Assembly: GCA_022747635.1 (NCBI GenBank) | Contig: JAKTNV010000007.1 | Location: forward strand, 3,359,905 to 3,423,904 | Length of the DNA stretch: 64,000 bases | Direction: 5' to 3' | DNA from: Hetaerina americana | Taxonomy: Eukaryota > Arthropoda > Insecta > Odonata > Calopterygidae | In this document: one piece after another, positions 1 through 12,700 of the stretch | Layout of the letters: each line of letters starts with the position of its first letter | How positions within the stretch are numbered: position 1 is the stretch's first letter | The notes under the pieces: generated by a model | Database searches by the model: none | What the model was told of the DNA's origin: nothing | The model's input: the letters and a program-made list of their open reading frames with translations, nothing else | Program-made: the position numbers and the translations under genes

Positions 1-110
1 AGCCGGACACCACCAGGAAAATCAGCTTGCACCCGCGCCCCAAGAGGAATTATCCTTACCTCACTTATGAAAACAGGCTTAGGGAATTGTACGAGGTCTA
101 GATTTAACTC
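1..110 (-). CDS. vir: vir coding exon 2, cut by the window edge
   Basis: The acceptor is a run of T followed by AG. The frame is open to the edge (36 codons plus 2 nt). A GTAAGG within the exon (59-54) looks like a donor, but the conserved VRIIPLGARVQ residues continue straight through it, so it is read as coding. Confidence 0.82.
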
Positions 111-513
111 CTAAAAAAAAGTTATCGTGACGTAATGCATTTACTGAGAAGTTAATAAACTAATATTATGCATCTTACTGTAGTTTACAACTTCGCTCTT
201 AACTCCTTGATCACAAATAAATGTCATTTATCGAAAAATCATAAAGTAAATCGAATAACATTGGAATCATCTTAAGTTGAGCTAGTCAACCCCGGATGAG
301 GCACAAAACCGTTGCTTTACCGAAAGCGCCAGCAAGCAGTACGGCTAACAGTTTTCAATAAGAAATTGCGCATCAATACCACAACAACTGTGGTTGCAAT
401 TTATACATCAGTTATACCATTGAATAATACGTTCTAAAGTTATCAGAGTAACGTACCTCAGAGCTTTCATGAGAAAATGTGTCGAAAAAAAGCAGCTCGA
501 TACTTTCCGCCAT
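1..513 (-). CDS. vir: Virilizer (VIRMA) homologue, N-terminal two exons, partial
   Basis: Virilizer is a large nuclear scaffold of the m6A writer complex (with WTAP/Fl(2)d and METTL3/14) and affects splicing and sex determination in flies. Exon 1 (513-457) begins with ATG at 513-511 and encodes MAESIELLFFDTFSHESSE, ending at a GTACGT donor in phase 0. Exon 2 starts at 110 after a T-rich acceptor (AG at 112-111) and runs off the window. It reads ELNLDLVQFPKPVFIS, then EVRIIPLGARVQADFPGG. The spliced frame matches the Virilizer N-terminus: an LLFxDTF motif, then a V/LxFP...VxI.EVR.IP.G motif. Only about 55 residues of a protein usually over 1,500 aa are present. The identification rests on remembered family motifs. 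The short exon and matching phase support it strongly. Confidence 0.85.
457..513 (-). CDS. vir: vir coding exon 1
   Basis: There are 19 codons from the ATG to a GTACGT donor, and the exon ends in phase 0. A GCGG follows the ATG. The first residues carry the LLFFDTF motif typical of Virilizer proteins. Confidence 0.82.
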
Positions 514-620
514 GACAAGCTCCTTCTCCTCTCTCGAGACGTTAGCTCTACCTATTATGCGCATTATGGTACTAATGCAAACAAATGACACGTGAATTGT
601 ACAAGAACCTTAGACACAGG
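514..620. promoter_or_regulatory. Shared divergent promoter of vir and RPRD1
   Basis: The two start codons face away from each other with 107 bp between them (71 bp if RPRD1 uses the upstream in-frame ATG at 585). Both core promoters and 5' UTRs must therefore fit here or overlap the opposing first exon. I see no clear TATA box. A CTCTCTCGAGACG stretch and a CACGTG E-box (590-595) are visible. Confidence 0.6.
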
Positions 621-771
621 ATGGCAGGATTCACTGAGAACGCTTTATCTAAAAAATTAGCGGATCTCAATAGTTCCCAGCAGAGTATACAAACTTTATC
701 ACTCTGGTTAATTCACCACCGAAAACACCATGCAGCAATAGTAAGAGTTTGGTACAGAGAGCTTTCCAAAG
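621..771 (+). CDS. RPRD1: RPRD1 exon 1 (CID start)
   Basis: It encodes [20 protein letters not shown] onward, through a [16 protein letters not shown] segment. It ends one base into a codon before GTAAGA (phase 1). Confidence 0.9.
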
Positions 772-3700
772 GTAAGATTTTCAAATATTTTCACAATCAT
801 ATGACGCAAATCTGTTGTTTGCAGCAATTAATGTTACACTTCTTGGAAAAATATCGTTTATTACATTTTCATTTTATTTCAAAATGACAACAATCATCAA
901 TATGGTATTTTTTTGCATCTTTTGTGGCCGGGTTATCTTATAATATCTGCTTATTTGTCGTGTTTTCTGTGGTCATTATACTATTGCTCTCATCATATTT
1001 TCTATTTTCTCGGTAATATAAATCTCTCTCTGGCTTTTTACAGCCAAAGAACACAGGAAGTTGACGTTTATGTACCTCGCCAATGATGTAATTCAAAATT
1101 CTAAAAAGAAAGGACCTGAGTATGGGAAAGAATTTGGAAATATTCTTAAAAAAGTTTTTGAACATATGTCTTACCTAGACTCGGATGACAAAACAAGGAC
1201 CGGTCTTTTGAGATTATTACAAATATGGGAAGAAAGAGGGGTTTATGATGCCAAACAGATTAAAGAGATGAAAATGGCATTTGGTGAGGATATGTTTTGT
1301 TAATTCCTTATCTTAAAGTCTTGAGTAACAGTAGCCGTGAGATATGTGTTCTAATGTACTTAAAATAATCCTATTTTAGAAAAAAATATAAATTCTGAAC
1401 CCCCTAAGAAGAAGTCTAAAGTGGAAAAAGCATTTGATGAAAAGATGTCTAATTCCAAGGAAAAACCTGTTTTTAATGTATCTGCCAAAAATAAGGAACA
1501 AGGTTACCATGACATTCAAAAAATGTCTTCTAAAGAATCGAGGCAGCATATAGTGAGAGAGCGGAAAAAGTCTGAAACTGAGGTATGTCATTGTAATTTC
1601 CATTCCTTCATATGTTGATTTAAAAAAATTAATCTTTTGAGCAATATATGTATCCTTTCGAAATCATTTTGTGTATTCTATCAATTATAGCTTCATTTGT
1701 ACCTAGAGGAAGTCCCAGCAGACCACTGCAATGGCCAATGGCAATAGTAAAATATTCACATATTAAGTTTTGTAGCTTTATCATTCTCTACATATATCCA
1801 GTTACAATTAAATCAGCTACTGTCAATTATCCTTCTGAAGTTAAGATGCTCAGTTGAAAGAAATATGGAATTTATTGTAATAGTATGTAAATATCACAGT
1901 TATGAACCCAAAGCTCAATTTGATAGGTGACAGTAGAGTTCTAGAGTACTAATCCCAATGGTGGGTGAAATTCACTCATCAGGGTTGGGAGGGCAAGTCC
2001 TTTTCCCTGTGGTTAACCAGGAAGACCTGGCACCCAAAAAGTCACATAGCTTGAGTGAGGCTGGGGGTGCCCAGAGAAATCTCTGGGAATTGAACCTGGC
2101 CCTTCTGGTCAGTAGTATAATGCTCTACCCACTGGAATACTGCATGTATTATTATTAGATCTTCTTAGATATTCAATACCATCACTTATAGATCATGGGG
2201 TAGTCCTTGTCGCTCATTATCAGAGTGACAACTCCATAAACCTGATCGTGTGCTATATGCATAGTCTTACACAATACATTTAACGAGCAATGGATGCACT
2301 CACATTGTTGACATTTTTCGCCCTCTTTTATTGCTGGTAGCCAATGTTCCTCTCAGATCAAGCATCTTAAAATCATTCTCCATTTTTCCTGTCCCCTTTT
2401 GATTTCTCCCAACAATCCCCTCTCCTTGCCCACCATACCTTATACTTTCTCATTTGTTTTCCTTTCAGCCCATTTTACCTTCTCCAAACCCACATTTCAA
2501 AAGCCTCCCATCTATGCCTACTGTCTTGCTTCAATGGCCATGTTTACATGCATAACTACCCACGGTATCAAAGTTTTAACCAGCCTTCTTAAGCGGGGAT
2601 CAGGATGGTGCAGAGGCTAACATACAGGCTTCCCACATGAGAGCCCGGGTTTCGAATCCCGGCGATGACAGATATTTTTCAGTGGTGTCCCGATCAATTC
2701 TTGAGTTGCTTTGTGGAGGGCACTTGGAGTGAGTACGCCGTCCGTCGAAAGGGACGTTAAACTGCGGTCCCCTCGGCACCTTTTGTCAAGAGTAGGCTAA
2801 TGCCAACGCTGGGTTTCTATCCACCCTTCATCCTTTCCTGTCCATCCCTAATGGCACAAATGACCTGAGCTCTCGGTCCCTGTTCATCTGTTTTCAAGTC
2901 TCCATTTCAATGGAGACTTGAAAACAGATCAACAGAACACTAATGAGGTCATTCGGAAAGAATGGGTTATGATAACAAAACACACGAGGTTAGTGAAAGA
3001 GAATGCATTTAAGTAGAACTAATTGTTCCCTAGACGCTGAGGGTGGCAAGTGGAATTTTTGCTATTTATAGCCCTGCAGTTGCTATCTCGTATTGTCTGT
3101 GGGAAGAAGGAGTCTTTGAGTCTGCTAGTTCTGGCATTTATTTCCTGAATTTTACATGCATGATCCAAGCAACCAATGTATGTAGGAGTGCGAATAATTT
3201 GCAAGACCTCAGTGCTGAAATATGCAGATCTGAATTTATTTAATAATTTCCATTTTGCGACAAACTAAAGCTTGGTCATCAACCAACTTGACTGAATTTA
3301 GGATTTCCCCACTGACTTCCATTCCTACCTCCAGTACTTCCCATGCCCCTAACCATTTCCTCCGCCTATACGTTGAGCAGCACAGGTAATAAGGGACACC
3401 CCTGCCTTACTACTCTTCATAATACCGCCCATTCTCCATCCCCCACTCGCACCTTAGCAGTCGGAGACATTTACAGGTTGTGGATAAGTCTCCAATCCCT
3501 GCAATATACTCTAATTTTCCGGGATACATTCATTAGTTTTCCTAATTCAATATATCAAACAACTTTTCAAAATCTACAAAGCAGGCAAATACATCCAGAT
3601 TATATTCTATGTTCCTCTATGTTAATGAATGGCATCACCCATGTCTGTCCCCTTCCTGAACCAAAACTGATCATCCCCTAAGTTATCATTTAGCCTGCTC

Positions 3701-6700
3701 TCCATCCTTTTGTTAATGATCCTGAGAACTAATTAAGCTGTACGCAAAATCAAATTTATTATTCTGTTGTCCTCACATGATTGGCCCTCTCCTTTTTTGG
3801 AATAGGAACTAACACATCTTGCTAAGTCTTCTGGCCAGATTCCTGCATTCCTGACAGATGCATCAAATAAGTCCATAAAGACTCCTCCTCCCACAGTTTC
3901 CTAAACCTTAACATAGTTCCCCAGGAATATTGTCTATTCTCACATCCTTATTTGATTTCATCTTCCTTAGTGCACTTTCTATCTTATCGTCAAGTAAGCC
4001 TAAGCTATCTTCACTGACATCTTTCTCTGTCTAACCCTGCTGGTCTAAGTTCTTTACCGTACAGTTCTTCTATATATTCCTTCCATTTCTCTTGGATTAA
4101 CTAGTATTTTTTGAGACTTACTCTCCTAACTTACCATTTCCTTGCCTTTCGTCTTCCACCACGTATCTTTTGCTCTTTGTCACCCATCTCAATTCATTAT
4201 TTAGCTCTTTGTACTTCCTTTTGCCTAACTATATTTACACTTCCATTTCCTCCTCTCATCTATATTTAATCTAAGAATCTCATCCGTTATCCATGGTTTT
4301 TTTGTCCTTTTCCTATTTACAGTTCCTATAGTTTCTTTTGCATCTTGCGAAATCCCCTTTTTTATGTATTTCCATTTTTCCTCAATAGTACTAAGCTCCT
4401 TTAATCATGATTTTCTCTACTCCTTCCTTGTCAGTCCAGTTAATGGTTCTACATTCCATATCCTAACCCCCCTCCTCTGTCCTTTGTTTTTGCATCAGAT
4501 GCTACCCTTCATGACTACCAAATTGTGATCAGAGTCTGCATCTGCTCCTGAATTGATCTTGCTATTTCCATATCAGATTTCAAATTCTTCAAACCGATCA
4601 AGGCTCTTAAATTCCTCTTCTTTGGCGATTAATGTTCCTGATGTCTGCGAATGAGATCAGCACAAATCAATTCATCTTGTGACGAATAGTGTTATCGTTA
4701 ATAGCATTACCTTGCAATTGCTTTTCATTTATCCAAATTTGTAGCTCAATATTAGTGAGAATACGTAACCATTGTGTAGATATTCTAGTCACTCCCTGTG
4801 AAGCATCTCTCTCCTTAATGTGTTTTTCCCTTCCTCGAGGAGAGCGCAAATCATTGATGTTGACCGATTGTATCTCCGCACTCACGCCCTGGTCTTGCTT
4901 TGCAGAGATTTCACTTTTCGTCTGAGTGGTTATTTTTATTCTCCTGGCTGTCTTCTTGTGAATTTTTGTTCTGAGGAAACTTTTAAAACTATGCAAAAAA
5001 TATTAAATATTCCCCAAAGTTATCACAAATGGAACACTAGGTTGAAAGACATAAGAAAAACACAAACATAATGTTAGGAAAATGTATGATCAGTGGTGGA
5101 GCTGAGATGCTAGCAGTACGAGTACAAAACGCAAGCTGAAGCAGCATGTGTGCAATCATGCCGGGAATCCCCCTCTCCTTGTCCCTCATCATGCAAATTA
5201 TTTGCTCCGCAAGGTGCTCGGTAAGCGAAGTTCTACTGTAGCACTAATCCCTGAGAAATTGGAAAAGAAGCCATTTTTCTCTACCATGATGGTGTGCGGG
5301 AATACTCGCATGAGGCCTTCAAGAGCCCAATTTCAAACAGTAATACTATTCACATCACAGGTTAAAGAAAAGTCAATTGTTCATCTTGTTGAACACTTGT
5401 ATCTTTACAAGGAAAATACCCCAGGACTTGTCATAATTAGCATTAATTGTGAATGAGCCTCTACAAAAAATACTAGCACACATTTCTTCAAAAGCAATTG
5501 ACACCAGCAGAAATGTTAATCACATTGTAAACTTGAGTGATTGGTGTTGAAACTTCATGTGCTTCAGTGGGAACTCCTTATATGTCCAGTGTATTTTTTC
5601 AAAGTTATCAACCCGGGTCAAAGGTCATTATTCTAATCATATGTATTCCTGTACTCCAGGCCATGGTAAATGGCAAAAGTATGAACTCAACCCTGAGGCT
5701 GATGTCAAATTTCGCACATCTTTTGTCCCAATTGTTGTTGATTCCCATTAAAGAATTTCACGTCCACCTCCAAGAACCACAAATTTGGTTCAGATCGTTT
5801 CCCTCAATCACTCTTGGAGTGGAAAATAGTTCCTAACAAACAGTTGGCATCTTACAATTGGGAAACTCAGGTTAGTGTTTCATGTTTTTTCTCCCCAGAG
5901 GGCAGTAACCTAGGTTGACGTTGGTCTTGGTCAGAGGCTGGTGTCATAGGGAATGTCTTTGGCCCATGGCCACCCACGGGGAGGAAAGCAATTAGATGGC
6001 AAAGTGGTGTGTCGCACATGAATTCCTCTTGGAGCTCCCGTTGTTAAATATTTTGGAACTTTATCATACACTGTCTCAGTAAGTGGTGACTGATGACCCC
6101 CTAATGTCTTTTTCACTCAAGGTCGAGATAGAAATTGATGGGAGGAAAGAGGTTCACACAACCCTATCTCCGCATCGAGCCCTGCCAGCTGGTGATCCAC
6201 CGGAGCCTGAAGAATTGATAAAAGCGCTCCTGGACCTGGAGAATTCTGCATCGAGTGATGCAGTTGTCCGGGAGCGCATTGCTAGTCTCCCTCCAGAGGT
6301 CTCTGAAGTATCTCTTCTCTCAAAGCTTGAAGGTAAAAATCACATTTCTCTGTGAAGTGCTCATTTCCATTCTTGCATCCATGTTCTAATCACTGTTTGC
6401 CAATTTGTTCGATAATGTACCAGCTTGCTAGCCGAAAAGTAGAGAGTGGGAATCTTTTAGGCATATTTGTTATTCTATTTATTTATTAATTATTATTTCA
6501 TATCTTTTTTTTAAATTTGTGAAATATAAGATATTATTATTTAGTAATCATCCACCCGTGGGAAGCTGTGCGAATGGATCACACTGTTCCTGAATCTGTG
6601 CCCAACCATAATAAAATCTAACTGATATCTTTCTGAGTCACCTGGCATTTTCCATGTATACTAATGCCTTTTGTGGTGTCTAAACCAAGTGTTGGTGATG

Positions 6701-9700
6701 ACTAACCCCTGTCTCCTGCAGAACTCAACTGCTTTCTCCCCGCAGTCATTCTTCGTACCTAAACTGTAGCTCCCCACCTCATCACTATCTCTTCCTTTGC
6801 CTAACATCGCATTCCAATCCATCATCACTATCAAATGTTTCCCTGCGAGAACACTCGTGATTATGTCCTCTAATTGACTGTATATCCTATCGACCTATTC
6901 CTCCGTATGGTTGCTCGGTGGCATGTATACCTGAACAATGACCAAGTTCGTCGGTTCTGCTTTTATCTCCACTAGTAATATTCTATCCGTTGCCTGTTCT
7001 ATGTTGACTACGCTTCTTCCTACCTCTTTATTTAATACTATGGCAACCCCTCGTTGGCTCTCGTCCCCTCTGCTGATTATTACTCTATAACTATCCCTCC
7101 AGTAATCCCATCCCCACTATCCATCTATCTCACATCGCATAAACCTAAAATATCTATGTTTCTTCTTTCCATCTCTCACTTAATATTCTCTAATTTTTTT
7201 TGTCCTAACATTCCAAGTTCCTATTCCAACTAAATTGGTCTTCTACTTCTGCGTCTTCTGTCCTGCTGCTGTCGGCTTTCTTTGCAAGGATTTCATGAGA
7301 TGACGACTGCGGAAGCCATGCCTCCCCCGCTGCCAGGCATGACAACTCGCCCTATCTTTCTTGGAATTGTGGCATAACAAAGGGTGCTCTCATTTTTTTT
7401 AAATTGGCATGTCTATCAAACATGCATACATGCATGATATCTATACGAACATGTTACAGGCAAGAATTCAAGATTTATATAATGATGTCTACATGATTCT
7501 CTTTTTGAAATTTTGGCCACAAATCTAACGATGCTCTTTTTGCATGATGAATACCTTGTCAACGCCCATAGCAGAGCCCCAAAAGATAATTCCATAGCAC
7601 ACTCGAAATTGAGAATTACCAAAGTAGGCTGTTTTTAAAACTACTTGATCATTGAAACCTTTGCTAGGTTTAACAAACCGAACGGTATTAGGGTTAACCC
7701 TGTGAAATTTATTCATGATGGAAAGGAAACAAACTATGCAAATTTCACTTGAATAGAGATTTATTCACGACCTGGGTTTCAAACACTTAATGTCATCTTC
7801 AGGTGACTATACAGAGTTACATATCCTATATATATGACAAGCAATGGGGGGGGGGGTAGGGGTTTAGGAGCGGAGGAGAAGGGAAGAGGGAGGGGCAAGA
7901 GGGGGGGGGGAGAGGGAAAAGAGTGTAGAGGGAGGTTTGAGAGAGAGAGGGGTGTTTGGGTTGGGTAAGGAGAGCGAAGGAGGAAAACGGGGGGGGAGGG
8001 GTTGGGAAAGATAGGGGGGGAGGGAGGGTTCTGGTAGAGGATGGGAGGGGGGGGAAGGTCCACGAGCCGAAAATTCCGCTGTATCCTGTGAGTCATAGTT
8101 GGTCACTGGTGTCGTTGGCTGGGCGTTGACCGGTTGGGCTTGGTGGCTTTTAGGTAACGTCCTCATTACCTGGCTTGGTTTCCGAGGGTCGACGTTGGAA
8201 GGGCCTCCTGCGGGGGAGGCCAGCGTACCGGGAGGAAAAGGGGGGGGGAAGGGGAAATTCCGTCTCCTCCTCATCAGCGTCTTACATTGGGTAGTCCCAT
8301 GGACTCAAAGGGAATGGAAAAAAATGGGGAGTGGGATGGGAGAATTTGGTCGTTAAGGAGAGGAGACTGGACGCCCTCGAAGCGTTGGAAATCGTCCAGC
8401 ATTCCCGAAGAAAGACGTTACTGGTTAACGACCAAATTCTCCCATCCCACTCCCCATTTTTTTCCATTCCCTTTGAGTCCATGGGACTACCCAATGTAAG
8501 ACGCTGATGAGGAGGAGACGGAATTTCCCCTTCCCCCCCCCTTTTCCTCCCGGTACGCTGGCCTCCCCCGCAGGAGGCCCTTCCAACGTCGACCCTCGGA
8601 AACCAAGCCAGGTAATGAGGACGTTACCTAAAAGCCACCAAGCCCAACCGGTCAACGCCCAGCCAACGACACCAGTGACCAACTATGACTCACAGGATAC
8701 AGCGGAATTTTCGGCTCGTGGACCTTCCCCCCCCTCCCATCCTCTACCAGAACCCTCCCTCCCCCCCTATCTTTCCCAACCCCTCCCCCCCCGTTTTCCT
8801 CCTTCGCTCTCCTTACCCAACCCAAACACCCCTCTCTCTCTCAAACCTCCCTCTACACTCTTTTCCCTCTCCCCCCCCTCTCGCCCCTCCCTCTTCCCTT
8901 CTCCTCCGCTCCTAAACCCCTACCCCCCCCCATTGCTTGTCATATATATAGGATATGTAACTCTGTATAGTCACCTGAAGATGACATTAAGTGTTTGAAA
9001 CCCAGGTCGTGAATAAATCTCTATTCAAGTGAAATTTGCATAGTTTGTTTCCTTTCCAACTTTGCTAGGTTTATTTTTCGCTGGACGAATCCAGGTGGTA
9101 TTTCCTCCCACAAAACCTTACGTCAGATATCAGCGAGGGCATATATTTGTCTCTAGGGTTCTGGAAAATGTTGATCTTATTCGGTAATTGTTATAGAATT
9201 TCACCAAATAACTGAGACACTTGTTTTATTTATTCGCAGACAAAGGAGCAGCAGATAAACTTTCTGTGCAAGTAAATGAGGCTTTGCAGTTACTTATGGA
9301 TTACAATGGTAGGTTGGCTGAAGAAATGGAAGATAGGAAGAGAGTCTCTGCAATGCTTCGTGATTTTTTACAAGCCCAAAAAGATCTGTACACCCAGGCC
9401 GAAGAGAGGTTAGAGGTAAGAGACTTATGCAATTTTAAGTTTACTTGATTTAGCAATTTTAGCAGTACGTCAACATTCAGTCAGTATTTAAAGTGGATTG
9501 CAACCTTCCATTCTTTCTTGTCCAATGCTAAGCAGTGGAAGATCTCTAAGGGAAACCATTACCATGTTTAGTGGGATTTTACCTGTTTTAAGTGTGGGTT
9601 TTGGATAGTCTCTAATGTTTATTTACATCTCGATATTGTGAGAACTTCTTGTTTCTTCGCTGTAATTTATCTCTTTCTTCATGTCTTCCTACTTTCTAAA

Positions 9701-12700
9701 ATATCTCCCCTTCCTTCCTCTACCATGCTTACTCAACATTCTATCCATGGCCTTTGACTTCCCTCTGCCTTTCAATATTTCTTCCATCTACTTTCTATCT
9801 CTATTTCAGATGTCCTCTCTGTTCAACTTATATTATCCATTCCCCACCACACCCATTTCTCAAATACATCCAATATGCCCTCATCCTCTTGTTTCAAAGA
9901 CTACTTATGCCCTATGCTTCACATGGATGATATACACATATTGAGTGGTTATAGATAAGATCAGCAAATAAAAAATTTCTGAATGAGGAACATTTGCTTT
10001 ACTCATAACAACATAATTTGCCCATTTCAAATGTTTGCATGCATTTATCGTGATTATTTTGAGGGATCCTTTTTCCAATACTCTGTTCTTAATTTTTCTC
10101 AAATAGCTCATAACTCCCTCAATAGTGTTTTTAATGGGATACCATCATTCAATGGCCGCCCCACTGGGGTCAGACACCCTTGCAGACGCCTCGCTGAGGA
10201 ACAGACGCTGCGTGGACTACCTTTCGTCTGGCTCCTAACCTTCGACCTATCTGGCATGGGTGACCCTACCAAGAGCAATTATCATTTCTCCCCCCAGCAC
10301 AGCTCTAGGGGTCATCCAAAGGCACAAGCCCTTCAGCCATGACAGGGTTGTAGAACTTATAGAGGAATGAAACATCCGTTGAACACCCAATGAAAACCAT
10401 TCAGTGGCTGCAAATAACGATGTAAATTGAAAGTGTGTCCATCCTTGGTGAACTCAGTTTCCTCGTCTTTCAACATTTGAATGTAGTTACAATGTAAATT
10501 GTGTCTGCCTAAAATGGGGTATTTTTTGTTCAATAAGTTAAAGCGGATCTTTTACATTCCTGGGAAATTAATCAACCATGGACTTGCTCTTGTTCAATAT
10601 TTATTAAGTTTTTTATTGTTATTCCTTCCTTTTTACTTTGGTAAAGCCTTGAAGACCATGCCAAACCATAACCATGGCACTCAGCGTCATACTCATAGCC
10701 TCTTTCCCATCCCTCCCTTTGCCTATTAGTTTGCATTCCAATCATCCCGTTACCATTACATGCTTCCTGCCTTGCATAGTCCTGATTATTACTTATAATT
10801 TATGTAACAAACTGGTTACTTATCTCTCCCAATCATTGCTTGTCACCACACATATCTGGATTGCAACTGCATTGGTCAGTTCAGTTTTACCTCGACCACT
10901 CAACTGCTCTACATTCACTACCCTCCTCCCCAGTTTCCCCATTCAGCATCAACCCTCACCACTCCCTTGCCCCCCCCCCTCCCAATTTAAATTACTCTCT
11001 ATCATTCTAGTAAGTCTCTCTATCTCTACTCACATTATCTGAACAACCTCCTCCTCCATTTCTTTCTCAATGTTTTCTATTTTCCCTTTGCTCATTATTG
11101 TCCTATCATTCCATGTGGCTATTCCAACTGTTGTGGTCCTCTCAGGGAATTCTTTTACACTGATTTCATCTGGGTTGCACAAGGAATGCATGTAATAATT
11201 ACCACAGAGGCCTTGTCTGCACAACTATCGGCCCACTGGGCCGAATGCCACAGTTTCAAGGGCTCGTTTTCTCTTTGTGGCTGTCCATGCTTTTCATGGG
11301 AGTGATAATTGAGGTAGTTTTTCCTGCCCTTATCAATAGTATTTTTAACATTTCACATTCATTTAAGTGGCCAGCTCACTGAGGCCCTTTGCTGCCATCT
11401 GAAAAATAAACAGATCCTGCACAGACAACTTGCAATTTATTGATGGGGAATTTTAACAGGCCACAGCAGAAAAGACACATGGCCTGGATTCCTATGTGTT
11501 AGTATTGTCATAAGGTGAGGCAAAGGAAAGAGCAACACTTAATAGCCAATAAGGATGGGAGGGTCAAGAGAAAGATGCAGACGGGAGGAAAGCACAATGA
11601 TAGGGGGGGATCTGTTGCAGGGATGGGCAAGCATTAAATGGCGACAGTTAATTCAGGGTCAGCAATTCCTTTAACCATTCCTAAAACTGTTTCTAGTTGT
11701 CTAGAGCTATCCATTGTTGTTCAAATGTAAAATGTTTCATCAAAATAATAATTTAAAGGTGTTTGCCAAAATTGCTCCAGAGGGTAATTTTCCTCACTTC
11801 AGTTCATGAATGATATTTTTCTACTTGAGATCTAAAGCATCTTTACCTTTAACGAACATTCTACTTAAGGTCAATGTGGTCTGAAAGGTACTGTAGGGAT
11901 TCTTTTAGCGTTACAGTCAGTGAAATTGTCTAAAAACTGGTTTGAGCATCAATTATTCTTTATCTTAGGCGTGTTATTACAAGAATAAATTGTGTCAATT
12001 GAAGTTGGCCTTTATCTTTTAACAATGACTGAATCTATTAAACTAAGTTGATAACTCTAAATAGAAGTAATTTTCTTAACTATAATTTCTCTGTTAAAAC
12101 ATCTTTAAATAATGTTACACTGAAGAAGTAGTGAATAAATCAACAAAAGGCCAAAAATGATCATGGAACAAACCATGGATTCAGTGTCCAGTCCACTGGA
12201 ATAATGGGATCAGTAGATAGGGATATGTAGACTAAAAAATATTAATCTTCGACCAGGGTTATCAATAAATATAGAAAGTATAAAAAATAATCACAATCTC
12301 ACAGGCAAGTTAATGGCATTATCAGATGTATATTATTTATAATTGTCGTAAAATTGTCCAACTACGGATCGGTGTCATTCCATTTAACTAAAATATTATC
12401 TGCATATCTTAACCAATAAATGATGGACTTAAACCTATTTTTCTCAAGTTAAAAAGCTGTTTGACAAATTGTTTCTTAAATTAAAAATCTTATTTTCAAA
12501 GTAATCGATAAATTTCAGAAAGGAGAGAAGAAATAGGTAATGTAATTGCTAAGCCTTCCTTCAGTTAATAGAAAACATTTTAAAAACAAAGGAATGTCGC
12601 AAAGCACTAAGTTAAAACTGCTGGTCTATTAGATGCACCTGGTTCTTGTTTTTCATAGAGGCACCATAATTGCATGTATATGTATGTTAGCAACACCATG

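Larger units (their letters stand above)
7673..9060. mobile_element. Non-autonomous PLE-type element: near-perfect palindrome, no coding
   Basis: Left arm about 7731-8356 and right arm 8425-9057 are almost identical reverse complements around a 68-bp spacer (8357-8424), so the same translated frames appear on both strands. The block is bounded by a 13-bp direct repeat. Arm ends carry the PLE-like terminus with a hammerhead-like core and an AAACCCAGGTCGTGAATAAA segment. Arms are strongly G-rich or C-rich. No reverse transcriptase or GIY-YIG remains, so the Penelope assignment rests on terminus architecture and the other PLEs in the window. Confidence 0.7.

Noticed and set aside
54..60. Splice donor GTAAGG (minus strand) that would end a 51-nt vir exon
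   Set aside because: The reading frame beyond it continues the conserved Virilizer residues VRIIPLG, so exon read-through is preferred.
2596..2670. Possible tRNA gene
   Set aside because: Boxes A and B are present, but no cloverleaf closes and the sequence continues into a repeated SINE body.
4667..4996. Minus-strand open frame of 109 codons
   Set aside because: Lys/Gln-rich with no motif, no splice sites and no homologous copy in the window; opposing frames are equally long.
8099..8998. Long Pro/Arg- and Gly/Trp-rich frames on both strands
   Set aside because: They are mirror images created by the PLE palindrome and its homopolymer-rich DNA, not genes.
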